This document shows, in pieces, positions 25,136-33,614 of a DNA stretch of 35,688 bases; position 1 is the first letter of the stretch; each line of letters begins with the position of its first letter. The position numbers and the translations under genes are program-made. Source of the stretch: Psychrobacter urativorans. Lineage in GTDB: Bacteria; Pseudomonadota; Gammaproteobacteria; Pseudomonadales; Moraxellaceae. A model generated the notes under the pieces. That model saw only the letters and a list, made by a program, of their open reading frames with translations, had not been told where the DNA came from and did not search any database. The DNA lies in NCBI RefSeq assembly GCF_904846695.1, contig NZ_CAJHBR010000025.1, positions 1 to 35,688 on the forward strand, written 5' to 3'.

Positions 25136-25400
25136 TAAAGATCATGCAATTTGACTTTTATCGTCAGGCTACATAACTAGAGCCTCCCAGATTTGTTTGT
25201 ACGGATTTCACAGCATAGGTCATACAGGTTAGTAGTTCGATCCCTTGATAGGGTAGAGGATCCTTGTGGTAAAAGTATTGCCAATTAGAATAGAAGTCGA
25301 TGAAATAGTACTTTTGCAAGAGATTTAATGGGTATACATGAAAGGAATCTATCTTAAAGTAAAGTTTATTTCTAACATTAAATAAGGTGAAATATTTAGT
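25136..25400. other. Spacer with an IS5-end-like 13-mer
   Basis: No gene is seen. ACTTTTGCAAGAG at 25310-25322 is identical to 13 bases of the IS5-type terminal region at the right edge of the window (35567-35579, opposite strand). It may be a relic of an excised or decayed copy. Confidence 0.35.
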
Positions 25401-26210
25401 ATGTATAACTCAACACTTAGGCACGAGGTTTTATCATCAGAGAACAGTGAGTGTGAGTCTGCCGAAATAAATAAAGCAGCTGCTGCCTTTGCAAGTTTGC
25501 CGCTTAACATTCAAAATGCCTTAGAGCAAAAAAATAGAATAGTATTTATCGCCAATAATCAATCCATTAGTACCACACAACTTGAGCAGTTGTTACAACC
25601 TGATGATGTTTTAGTGTTGTTTAATCACTTCATACACGCTGATTTTTTTGCTAATCATCCATTAATTAGTAAACTGCCTAAATTATTATTTTTTCGGCAG
25701 ATTGGCGACAGTAAACTGCATTTTGGCTTGCCACCGAGAAGTAATAATGTAGCAGTAATGAAGCGAATGGCAAAGGCTGCACCATTAGGGATATTGCTGA
25801 GTAATCAGCCGTATCAGTTTCCGTTGCCAAGTGATGACCCAAGCCCTGATGATGATCCTGTTAATTCTGACCGAATATTAATTATTCCACCAGTGGTGCA
25901 AGAGTTATTGCATAATGAGATGCACTACAGAGTATTATCCGAACATCATCCGGTCGTTGCTGACTACCCTCACTTTAGCGATATTCATTCATCAGCGCCG
26001 TCGTCTGGGTTTTTATTATATCGATTACTATTGGGCGCTCGAGAACATATACAATTAATGCAAAAATCAGAGCTGCCGCTACGACTATTAATGATAGGTT
26101 TTAATGATAATGACAAAACTGCGCATTTTTGGCATGGGCATAACTGGGAGTTTGAGCGCAGTGAAATGAGTTCGCCGCAGCAAGAGGTAGAAGTTATTCG
26201 TCAGTATTAA
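25401..26210 (+). CDS. Unrecognised protein with GT29-like (sialyltransferase-like) features
   Basis: I do not firmly recognise this 269-residue soluble protein. Two segments recall GT29-like glycosyltransferases. One is 'IVFIANNQSI' followed by 'DDVLVLFNHF' (about 48-78), similar in layout to the L-motif, where a glycine/asparagine loop is followed by 'vVIRFN'. The other is a C-terminal 'SSGFLLYRLLLGA' then 'LLMIGFNDND...HGHNWEFERSEM' (about 195-255), similar to the 'TTGFLAL...GFD...H.W..E' ending. An acidic low-complexity stretch (PSDDPSPDDDP) sits near 145. It converges on the glycosyltransferase operon with only 15 bp between the stops, so a role in the same glycan is plausible. Similarity is by pattern only. 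Confidence 0.45.
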   Translation: MYNSTLRHEVLSSENSECESAEINKAAAAFASLPLNIQNALEQKNRIVFIANNQSISTTQLEQLLQPDDVLVLFNHFIHADFFANHPLISKLPKLLFFRQIGDSKLHFGLPPRSNNVAVMKRMAKAAPLGILLSNQPYQFPLPSDDPSPDDDPVNSDRILIIPPVVQELLHNEMHYRVLSEHHPVVADYPHFSDIHSSAPSSGFLLYRLLLGAREHIQLMQKSELPLRLLMIGFNDNDKTAHFWHGHNWEFERSEMSSPQQEVEVIRQY

Positions 26211-26225
26211 ATACTGGTCAAAAGT

Positions 26226-27212
26226 TTAAACATACGGTGCATTAGGACAGTGTGCTTGCTCTATCTCATGAGTATTAGGCTTTCTTAACACCACTATCGG
26301 CGTCAATTGTTCCACTGTCCAACGAATAAGTGCCATCTTAGAAAATTGCTCAAGCCACCCTTCCATCGGCCAGTGCTGCCATTTCTCATAAAAGCGATTG
26401 GCATTGATGGTAATGCTATCTAGATGATTAAGAGGTGGCCGATAGACGCTATGCTGCTGATGGTAAACAATGTCAGCAGTGAGATAGAAGTTAATATCTA
26501 ATTGGCGGGCAGTAAAAGCAAAGTCAGTATCTTCGGCTCCATAACCGATGTATTGAGTATCAAATCCACCTATCTGCTCGAACTGTCGACGCTTAATCGC
26601 AAAGCATAAACTCCAAAACGCACCGTAATCATCGGTTTGTTCAATAGCTGTCTGCTTTATTTGTGTGGGAATACAGTCAACCTCATTAAAGTTATAACGA
26701 TAAGGGTTATAGACAGACAGTTCATTTAAAAAGCAGGTGGTTAGTGCGCCATTTTGTAATTCCAAACCTTCTTTATCTAACAAAGGTCGCGTGAGATAGC
26801 GTGGTTGTCCCATGAGTAAGGAGTCAGGATATTTTTGCAATTTAGCGCTTAATTGCTCAATAAAAGTCGGTGCTACTATACAATCCACATCTAAAAATAT
26901 GAGAGTGTCATGAGTGGCTTGCGCTGCACCGATATTACGATTGTGCCCAATATCAAATTTAGTTGTATCTGATTTATTGGACGATGCTTCAATGGTGGTG
27001 GGAATTTTTACGATGTTTAAAGAAAATTCAGCCAGGCGTTTGAGGTCGGCATCGTCATTGACAATGATGACTTCATCGGGCTGGACACTACCTTTCATAA
27101 GGCTACTGAGTAGATTGTAAAGATGGCGATTGCGTCCGTAACAGGTTGTGATAACCGTTACTGGTATATGGTCAGAAACAGCCTTAACATTAATCATGGT
27201 TCTTATGTTCAT
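26226..27212 (-). CDS. Family 2 glycosyltransferase (GT-A) with galactosyltransferase-like C-terminal domain
   Basis: The 328-residue GT-A glycosyltransferase starts with 'VTVITTCYGRNRHLYNLLSS', has the nucleotide-sugar motif 'VNDDADL' and DVD at 108-110 ('FLDVDCI'), and continues with 'GGFDTQYIGYGAEDTDF' (213-230), the GT7/galactosyltransferase C-terminal motif. It probably adds a single sugar in the cytoplasm; no membrane helix is seen. It is the last gene of the minus-strand glycosyltransferase operon, 90 bp after the broken glycosyltransferase gene, so its expression may suffer polarity from the IS3 insertion or be driven by it. An alternative start is ATG at 27197. Confidence 0.88.
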   Translation of the reverse strand: MNIRTMINVKAVSDHIPVTVITTCYGRNRHLYNLLSSLMKGSVQPDEVIIVNDDADLKRLAEFSLNIVKIPTTIEASSNKSDTTKFDIGHNRNIGAAQATHDTLIFLDVDCIVAPTFIEQLSAKLQKYPDSLLMGQPRYLTRPLLDKEGLELQNGALTTCFLNELSVYNPYRYNFNEVDCIPTQIKQTAIEQTDDYGAFWSLCFAIKRRQFEQIGGFDTQYIGYGAEDTDFAFTARQLDINFYLTADIVYHQQHSVYRPPLNHLDSITINANRFYEKWQHWPMEGWLEQFSKMALIRWTVEQLTPIVVLRKPNTHEIEQAHCPNAPYV

Positions 27213-27302
27213 CAGTCGTTACCAGCTCTTTGATTATTTTTCTTTTTTTATGGTGGGTTTGATATTGTTGTTTAAAAGTACTGATTATTAGTATTTAGAT
27301 TA

Positions 27303-27621
27303 TTAATAGTCAGGATTTAATTTAAGCTTGGGGAGTAACCATTGTTCAAACCAAGCTTTAGTCGTTGGATATTCTGTCGTACTATCCATAAATGCTTTGG
27401 CAGCAGTTAAATAGTCTTCGTTGCGATTTGCGTGACTAGACTTTGAAATTGACTTGATCGGTGCTTTATTTACCGATTGTTCATTCGGGTTAGTATGAGT
27501 TTGTTTATGAGAGAGCAGGATTTTAAATTGCTGCCAGCTCAATGCACGTCCTTGGTTTATCAATGCTTGTGACATTACTTCTTGCTCTTGGTGTGGACGG
27601 TCGTCAGGTAGAACCACGAGT
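27303..27621 (-). pseudogene. Glycosyltransferase gene, 3' part, cut off by IS3 element
   Basis: This is the C-terminal ~104 residues of the gene whose 5' part lies at 28889-29781. It begins at the IS boundary with 'VVLPDDRPHQEQEVM', a MurG-like C-terminal segment where 'P...R..EQ' contacts the sugar nucleotide. It can start only at an in-frame GTG (27617) without a proper ribosome binding site, so it is unlikely to be active. Removing the IS and one AGT repeat joins 'TTPLVV' to 'LPDDRPHQEQE' in frame, giving a 402-residue ancestral protein. It ends at 27303 with 'LKLNPDY'. Confidence 0.88.
27619..27621. repeat. 3-bp target-site duplication (left copy)
   Basis: AGT at 27619-27621 is repeated at 28889-28891 directly outside the IS ends, the 3-bp duplication usual for IS3-family elements. 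Confidence 0.88.
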
Positions 27622-27633
27622 TGTAGTGGTCAA

Positions 27634-28482
27634 CTAATTTAGGACACCTGATAAGAGGTCTTTATTAAAATAACGTTTCTCTGTTTCAGCGGGTGGCAAA
27701 TAATTGTTGAAAGTATGCGGTCTCACAGTTTGATAATAGCCCCAGATATAATCACTGATAGCTTGTTTGGCTTCATCGATATCCTCATAACCACCCTTTG
27801 GCATCCATTCTGTTTTAAAGCTCCTGAAGAAGGGTTCAGTGGGAGCATTATCCCAACAGTTACCTTTTCGGCTCATACTTTGTGTCATACCCTCGCAATC
27901 AGCGATTGATTCAGCAAACTTCTTACTGGTGTAATGAGTACCCTGATCCGAATGAAATAGTACCCCACTAGGCTTGAGTCTCGTCTGATATGCCATCTGC
28001 AGCGCTTTGGCGGTCAAAGTACTGTTGGGAGAGTCTGAGACGCTAAAGCCCACAATACGTCGTGCAAACAAGTCTAACACTACGGCGAGATAACACCAGC
28101 CGCCTTTGATACGGACATAGGTCACATCGCCCGTCCAGACTTGATTAGGCATGCTTGGATTAAAGTTGCGGTCTAAGATATTGTCATGGGTTTTATGCTC
28201 TTGATCAGCGTGCTTGTACTTGTGTGTCTTTTGCTGACAGCTTTTGAGTCCCATTTGATCCATGAGCTTAGCGGCTAAGTAACGCGTCAGTCTAATACTG
28301 TGCTCATTCCACAGGATAGCGATGATAGTGCGAGCACCAGCCGATTGCTTTGAGTCGTTGAATATCTGGCGTATCAAGGCTTTGAGTTTGACACGTTCAA
28401 CATCAATAGGCTTAGTCTGTGTGCCATAGTAGTAACTGCTTTTAATGATGCCAAATAAGTCACACAGTCGGCGTTTACTCAC
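27634..28482 (-). CDS. IS3-family transposase, OrfB (DDE catalytic part)
   Basis: The 282 residues shown from a GTG carry an HTH_21-like region ('KSYYYG' area) and the integrase core with the catalytic triad. D119 is in 'WTGDVTYV', D179 in 'FHSDQGTHY' and E216 in 'DNAPTEPFF', with the usual 35-residue spacing region before the E (36 between). In IS3 elements OrfB is made as a fusion, OrfAB, by -1 frameshifting. Its frame is open upstream to the A6G run at 28563-28557 and reads 'SSASIGQPERLSLISELAEQ' there, so the free GTG start may be irrelevant. It appears intact. Confidence 0.93.
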   Translation of the reverse strand: MSKRRLCDLFGIIKSSYYYGTQTKPIDVERVKLKALIRQIFNDSKQSAGARTIIAILWNEHSIRLTRYLAAKLMDQMGLKSCQQKTHKYKHADQEHKTHDNILDRNFNPSMPNQVWTGDVTYVRIKGGWCYLAVVLDLFARRIVGFSVSDSPNSTLTAKALQMAYQTRLKPSGVLFHSDQGTHYTSKKFAESIADCEGMTQSMSRKGNCWDNAPTEPFFRSFKTEWMPKGGYEDIDEAKQAISDYIWGYYQTVRPHTFNNYLPPAETEKRYFNKDLLSGVLN

Positions 28483-28511
28483 CCGTTTGTCTTGCTCTGC
28501 AAGCTCGCTAA

Positions 28512-28823
28512 TCAGCGATAGCCGTTCAGGCTGTCCAATGCTAGCAGAGCTGAAGCCTTTTTTAATATATCGCGTTCCATGGTTAACTGCTTAACTTGTT
28601 TGCGAAGCGCTTGTAGCTCTCGTTGTTCATCCGTTAAAGCGTTGCCGACTTTAGGTGCTTGACCCTCTATTTCTTGACGGTACTGACTCAGCCATTTCTG
28701 CAGGGTGGATTTGCCAATACCAAGTGAGCTGGCCACATCAGGTATTTTACGCTTGTGATCAGTGACTAAGCTAATGGCTTCTAACTTGAATTCTCGGGTG
28801 TATTGGTTGCGATTGTTGGTCAT
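28512..28823 (-). CDS. IS3-family transposase, OrfA (helix-turn-helix)
   Basis: The 103-residue protein has an HTH_Tnp_1-type domain ('YTREFKLEAISLV', 'SLGIGKSTLQKWLSQYR') followed by a leucine-zipper-like helix ('ELQALRKQVKQLTMERDILK'), used for multimerisation and terminal-repeat binding. Near its end 'DILKKAS' overlaps the AAAAAAG slippery heptamer (28563-28557), where a -1 shift would enter the orfB frame. AAGGAAAAT precedes the ATG (28823) as ribosome binding site. It is transcribed in the same direction as the interrupted operon. Confidence 0.92.
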   Translation of the reverse strand: MTNNRNQYTREFKLEAISLVTDHKRKIPDVASSLGIGKSTLQKWLSQYRQEIEGQAPKVGNALTDEQRELQALRKQVKQLTMERDILKKASALLALDSLNGYR

Positions 28824-28888
28824 ACTATTTTCCTTCTTTGGGTTAGTATAGCCTCTTAAACATGGTCCAAGTTTATTATGCCACTACA

Positions 28889-28891
28889 AGT
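28889..28891. repeat. 3-bp target-site duplication (right copy)
   Basis: AGT, the partner of 27619-27621. Confidence 0.88.
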
Positions 28892-29781
28892 GGCGTAGTA
28901 TAATCATAGGCTTGCGCAACTGCATTCAGACCACAGGCCATCAGTAGATAGTCGCTATGTTGCATAAATGGCGTAACATCATTCACTTGAGTAGCAATAT
29001 CAACATGATAGCGCATTTCATCGTTGATAGGGCCAAGTGATATGATAAAGGCGCTAGGTAATAGCTGGCGCAACTCCGGTAATTTCATATCAATGGCCTC
29101 ATGTCCACCATAGCCTTTAATAACGGTAATGATAGTATGCGGAGCTTCTTTCCAGTCTTTTACATTTGAAGTATTTAACTTCGCTAGTATTTTTATAAAT
29201 TCATGATAAAAGAGCTCTTTTTGTTGCGCCGTATTAATGAAATCAAGGTATAGGGTTTTTTTACCCACCCATTCAGGCGTCATAGTAGCCTCTAGTAGAC
29301 GAGGATAAGGCGCTAGTAAAGCAAGAGCGCCAGCAAAGGCATTGAGGTGTGGGGTATCATCACGAATACCAGGAAGTCTGATATAAAGATAAGGAATACT
29401 AGCAACGCGGCACAGCATGGCCACTTCAACACTCACATCGATAATCATCAAATCAATCTTACGCTGATAAATTGTATCTAGTATTTGATGGCTACGCTTT
29501 TGAATATTGCTATTACCGACAGGTGAGTAATGAAGGCTAGCTGGTTGCCAATGTTTTCCTGCGCGTCCCTTTAGCACATCATCATCACACTCATCTTCTG
29601 CTTGCAGACTTACAATTTGTGTTTCATCAATAGAAGTGAAGGTATAAGCATCTGAGCTTAAGCTCGTAAATACTATTAATTGTCTTCTTGCATCCACCGG
29701 TAGTAGCGCCGCAAGTTTATCAATTTGACGGCAGTGTCCTGAGCCGTGATGATGCGCGTAATAGCCAAGCCGCATACTCAT
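28889..29781 (-). pseudogene. Glycosyltransferase gene (MurG/GT28-like), 5' part, interrupted by IS3 element
   Basis: The residues start 'MSMRLGYYAHHHGSGHCRQI', a GT-B glycosyltransferase N-terminus with the glycine/histidine acceptor loop of MurG- and UGT-like enzymes. Later 'VIKGYGGHEAI' and 'VNDVTPFMQHSDYLLMACGL' resemble the C-terminal domain motifs in which a sugar nucleotide is bound. The frame now ends as 'TTPLVVA' plus stop inside the IS terminal repeat (28876), losing 'LPDDRPHQEQ' and about 90 further residues, so activity is unlikely. The start ATG overlaps the stop of the upstream GT4 gene by one base (TAATG), with GAGG before it, showing translational coupling. Confidence 0.9.
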
Positions 29782-31136
29782 TATTCCTCAAGACTCATAG
29801 TGACAGATCTAGTGTTAGAAATATAACGTAATTCGCTATTTGAACCAATTAACGAGTTTGACTTATGATTAATTTTAAATAAACTCTGTGCCAGTAGCTG
29901 CGCATCTCGTGGATTGGCGAAACCCTTCTTTGGCTGATTTTCTGCGATTGCCGCTTTATACAATGCAAGATATCCATCTACCATTGCTGATACTGAGCAA
30001 AACTGTAAAGCACGTTCGCGGCAAGCCTGACGCGATATGTGTTTAATCTCAGAAAACCCTTTTATAAAGGCTTCTTTATCTTCCTTAGCAACGATAATGC
30101 CTGTACTGGGCGTGACGATTTCAGCACTTGCACCCACATCAAAACCAATTACTGGTGTCCCACACGCCAAGCTTTCGGCCAGTGTTAATCCATAAGGCTC
30201 GTCCCAAACACTGGTAAATAGCATGGCAGTTGCTTGAGCGAGGTAATGATTCACCTCTTCCTTAGTCACATGACCAACATAATCAAACAGTTTTTGCGCG
30301 CCATTTTTACGGTCTTGAGATAATAGAGGCGCTACTTGTTGATTAAAGTAATCTTCATTACTTTTAGGTCCGGCAATGATGAGTTTTTTCCCAGCCTCAA
30401 TACAGTACTGCATAGCCAAATGTGTGCCTTTTTCAGGACAGATACGCCCGTACCAAAAATATACCTCGCTATGCTTACTAATTAGACTATCCGTAGGCTC
30501 AGTATTAGCAATAAAGGATTCAACGTCGATGCCGTTATACACGACATGTAAAGGAACAAACTCAGAAAAAAGCCGCTGCTGGTGTTTGCTGATGGCAGTA
30601 AACTGGGTACTTGTCCCATGGCGTAACGTCAGCAGCGCCAGACGCAATTGCGGAAAGATCGGCGTATGAAAAGTAGTAAAAAACCGAGCGCCAAACGCTT
30701 GACCGGTCATCATTGATATGTGATGCAGACTGTGATTGTGCACGATATCAATTTCACCGCGTGCGTCACGTTCAATAATATCACGCAGTATATGTTGATA
30801 GACCAAGTACTGGTACATCTCCTCGCGGCTCATTCCTAGCGTGTCATGTTCGTTCTCATAGACAGTGGTATCAAAATCAGCTCGGGTTAGCATTGGGACT
30901 AAGGTTGCTTGCGTTCGACTGTCTGTATGAGCATAAAGCAGCACCTCATGACCTTGACCAACAAGTTCATCACAGATGAGTTGTGTAATCATTTCAAGTC
31001 CACCTGCATACGGCTGGGCAATAGGATATAAACAGTGGGCAATAACTGCTATGCGTAATGGTTTATTGGTTATTGCGATAGGGCGTCTATTATCATCAGT
31101 AGAGCTTACAAAACTAACAGAATGTGCGAAAGACAT
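29781..31136 (-). CDS. Family 4 glycosyltransferase (GT-B)
   Basis: The 451-residue retaining GT-B enzyme has an N-terminal acceptor domain with 'AGGLEMITQLICDEL' and 'DIVHNHSLHH'. Its C-terminal donor domain carries 'YFWYGRICPEKG', 'LIIAGPK', 'DYVGHVTKEEV' and the GT4 E-x7-E motif 'EPYGLTLAESLACGTPVIGF'. ATG 31136 is preferred over 31202: GAGGT lies 5 bases before it, while the longer version adds 22 residues outside the family pattern. It is the second gene of the operon, 147 bp after the GT2 synthase gene and overlapping the next gene by 1 bp. A hexosyltransferase for an exported or storage glycan is likely; sugar and linkage are not readable. Confidence 0.9.
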   Translation of the reverse strand: MSFAHSVSFVSSTDDNRRPIAITNKPLRIAVIAHCLYPIAQPYAGGLEMITQLICDELVGQGHEVLLYAHTDSRTQATLVPMLTRADFDTTVYENEHDTLGMSREEMYQYLVYQHILRDIIERDARGEIDIVHNHSLHHISMMTGQAFGARFFTTFHTPIFPQLRLALLTLRHGTSTQFTAISKHQQRLFSEFVPLHVVYNGIDVESFIANTEPTDSLISKHSEVYFWYGRICPEKGTHLAMQYCIEAGKKLIIAGPKSNEDYFNQQVAPLLSQDRKNGAQKLFDYVGHVTKEEVNHYLAQATAMLFTSVWDEPYGLTLAESLACGTPVIGFDVGASAEIVTPSTGIIVAKEDKEAFIKGFSEIKHISRQACRERALQFCSVSAMVDGYLALYKAAIAENQPKKGFANPRDAQLLAQSLFKINHKSNSLIGSNSELRYISNTRSVTMSLEE

Positions 31137-31283
31137 ACAAACCTCAAAATAATATAGAAATTGTTTTAGATAGGTAATAAAAACAGGTCTTAATACAGAC
31201 AAATCATTAAAAAAATCTCTATAACACTGATTCTTTAAACCACGGTCTTTTAGAAATGAATTGTTTTTAAGCGTTAAGCGTTC

Positions 31284-32960
31284 TTAGGAATTAATAGTTT
31301 TTTTGTCTTCAAATACCGTTTCAATTTTAGGCGGTGTTAGCGGTTTGGTTTGTTTTCGAGCTTGCGCGACCGCAGGTTTATATTTAATACTAATACGGGT
31401 GACTTTTTGCTGTGTAGCAGCAAAGTTATCAAATGCCACTTTTGCCGCACCGATTTTTAATAGGCAAACTGTTAAAGAACAGATAAGTAATAACGGAGAA
31501 TAAAAAGGGGAGAACGGCGCTACTACAAGCGCAGTAATGATATTTAGTGCCAATAGCAGCTTGGGTAATGCTACTATATTTGCCAGCCATAATGAGTGAC
31601 GAGTGCGAATATACTCTCGCTTTGGAGTGCATATAAACGGCATTTCACGACCCCACATAACGGGCAGCCATGATAGCGCACCAAGCTCCCAAAAATTCAA
31701 ATGCATCAACCACGCTCTTAAGCGTATTTTCATAGTTAGTAGATGATTGTCGTTGATTTGTTTATTAAGTGGCGATTTATCCTGTAAGTATGCCCATAAA
31801 CGCCTCACTAAGAAAATAGCATATCCTGCATATACTATATATAAAGGCGTGAGTAGAGATGAATCGGCGTTAGTATCAAGAATTTTAGGGACAAAGAGTG
31901 CACTGGTAATTATCAGGAGCGTACAGATTTGAAGAAAAATAAAGAAACCAGTGAAGTTTAGCCAAGCACTGAGCTGAGAAAGATGCGCACGTGCATAAGC
32001 TAGACGTTCGCCGATACCTTTTACTTCTGCGTTATTAATAATGTGTTGATGAAGAGTAGTCACAGGAGTGGATGCTTGATTATTTTCTGAAAATTGTTGA
32101 TGCATCGATGACATAGCTATTGAGAAGTAATTACTTAATACTTGCATATTGCCATAGATCCAGCGACGACGTTGGCTCATTAAATCATTCAACGTATTGG
32201 GTAATAAACCGGTGGCAATAACTTTTGGTATGAATTGACTACGCAAACCTTGTTGATGCATAAGAACACCCATCTGCGCATCTTCAGTAATCGAGGCACC
32301 TGACCAGCCACCTAAGCTTAAAAGATCTGAGCGGCGTATTACCGCATAAGTTCCTGTTGATAGTGCCCGCTTGCGATTAAAGGGACGGTATAAATGATGA
32401 TTGAAATAGTGGTTTAATTCGCTATGGATATCTATTTGCCCAGCGTTACGGTAAAACTGCGGGAACTGAAGTAGAGTGTGAGCAGGATACTGTTGGATAG
32501 CGTCCGCAATCGATACTCTAGCGTGTGATAACGCCTGATAATCACTATCAACGACGACAATATGCGTACAATCTGGGCTCATGAGTCCTAATGCTAAATT
32601 CAATGCACCCGCTTTAAACCCTTCTACCGCGTCAATATGGTAAAAATATACTTTCAGCTCAGGATCTAAGCTGGCACAAAACGCTGCCAATGGTTTATAC
32701 ATGGATGTATCAGTATTATTATTATCGATAATAATAATTTCGTCTTGGTTCTTTTTTATAGCTAGTATGGATTGAATAGTGTCAATGACCAGTTCTGGAG
32801 GTTCGGCACGTGTCATTAATTGAAAGCTCAACGAAGCAGCTGTGCTGGCTCGTAAATTGCTTTTTTTTGTATAATTGTCTACAGGAGAGCTATTTATAGT
32901 CTCACAACCTTCTATATAATCCAAACTTTCTTTAATAAATACTCCATCATTGAACGTCAT
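31284..32960 (-). CDS. Membrane-bound family 2 glycosyltransferase (cellulose-synthase-like, D,D,D,QxxRW)
   Basis: The 558-residue protein has a cytosolic GT-A domain (about 45-300). 'IIIIDNNNTD' (75-84), DSD at 138-140, TED at 225-227 and QRRRW at 263-267 form the D,DxD,D,Q(Q/R)xRW signature of processive beta-glycosyltransferases. About four to five membrane helices follow (around 333-357, 370-390, 455-475, 480-505), then a basic C-terminal tail. The first ~40 residues are polar and unusual. It could polymerise a polysaccharide and thread it through the membrane, or glycosylate a lipid carrier as NdvB/BcsA relatives do. AGGGA lies about 7 bases before the ATG (32960). It is the first gene of the operon. 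Confidence 0.9.
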   Translation of the reverse strand: MTFNDGVFIKESLDYIEGCETINSSPVDNYTKKSNLRASTAASLSFQLMTRAEPPELVIDTIQSILAIKKNQDEIIIIDNNNTDTSMYKPLAAFCASLDPELKVYFYHIDAVEGFKAGALNLALGLMSPDCTHIVVVDSDYQALSHARVSIADAIQQYPAHTLLQFPQFYRNAGQIDIHSELNHYFNHHLYRPFNRKRALSTGTYAVIRRSDLLSLGGWSGASITEDAQMGVLMHQQGLRSQFIPKVIATGLLPNTLNDLMSQRRRWIYGNMQVLSNYFSIAMSSMHQQFSENNQASTPVTTLHQHIINNAEVKGIGERLAYARAHLSQLSAWLNFTGFFIFLQICTLLIITSALFVPKILDTNADSSLLTPLYIVYAGYAIFLVRRLWAYLQDKSPLNKQINDNHLLTMKIRLRAWLMHLNFWELGALSWLPVMWGREMPFICTPKREYIRTRHSLWLANIVALPKLLLALNIITALVVAPFSPFYSPLLLICSLTVCLLKIGAAKVAFDNFAATQQKVTRISIKYKPAVAQARKQTKPLTPPKIETVFEDKKTINS

Positions 32961-33614
32961 TACTTATCCCTATGTGCGGTTCAAACTATGCTATTCCATG
33001 AAAAATAATAGTAAGCACTAAAGGTTCAAGTATTTAATGATTACTATTGATGTTTACTACTGGCTTATTTCTTGGTTGAAATATCATAACTGAGAATATG
33101 ATAATAAATTGGTGGTTAATTGTTTAAATAAAGTTAATAATGTAAGGGTTGGTAAGTTGTGTAAAAATTAAATCAATTCATACACTTATCTTAAATTTAA
33201 GAGGTGATTTATATTAAAGTAATCTTAGAGATAAATTGGGTAAACTTGTTAGCACAGAAAAAATCATAATGAGCTTATGATAGTTCTTTAAGAAGAATAT
33301 GACATTAGATTCCAGCCAACAAAAAAATCGCCTTGGACTTCAAAGTTGCTAAATATAAACTCATAAATAGAAGCACGTTGATAATGCACACAAAAAGCAT
33401 GACAGTATCTTAGCTCGAAACTTTAACATAACTGCAACTTGTGTGAACAATTGGCGGTTTTGGGGTCTATTAGTTCAATTTATATAGCATTATTAATAAC
33501 TTCAGTCTGTCGCTATTAATGTTACAAAATTCCGACTATTTAAAAAAACATTTTTAAGCATTATCAAATTCATTTTATACACATAAAGCCTCATTTTTAG
33601 AGAGTAGATTAGCC
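32961..33614. other. Divergent AT-rich spacer between the glycosyltransferase operon and the mgtC-like gene
   Basis: No gene is seen. The first 40 bases hold the ribosome binding site of the GT2 gene (minus strand), and the remainder must hold promoters for both directions. Sequence is AT-rich with several TAATAA/TATAAT-like words, so no single promoter can be chosen. Such long regulatory spacers are also where H-NS-family proteins act. Confidence 0.5.

Larger units (their letters stand above)
27622..28888 (-). mobile_element. Complete IS3-family insertion sequence, 1267 bp
   Basis: The imperfect terminal repeats begin TGTAGTGG at 27622 and end CCACTACA at 28888. Reading both ends inward, matches continue through 'GGAC' and 'TAAGAG' blocks. 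It has two overlapping-phase ORFs on the minus strand (orfA 28823-28512, orfB ending at 27634), an A6G slippery run, and flanking AGT duplications. All parts of an active element are present, and the exact duplications point to a recent insertion. It probably belongs to the IS3/IS51-type groups; the named element cannot be given without a database. Confidence 0.93.

Noticed and set aside
25225..25265. tRNA-like piece (GTTCGATCC and nearby GGATCC)
   Set aside because: The TTCGA loop is not closed by a 5-bp stem, and no acceptor or anticodon arms can be built around it.
24014..26210. Fic plus the following gene as a toxin-antitoxin or two-gene effector system
   Set aside because: The Fic protein carries its own inhibitory helix, the genes are 265 bp apart, and the second gene looks glycosyltransferase-like and has no FicA/antitoxin features.
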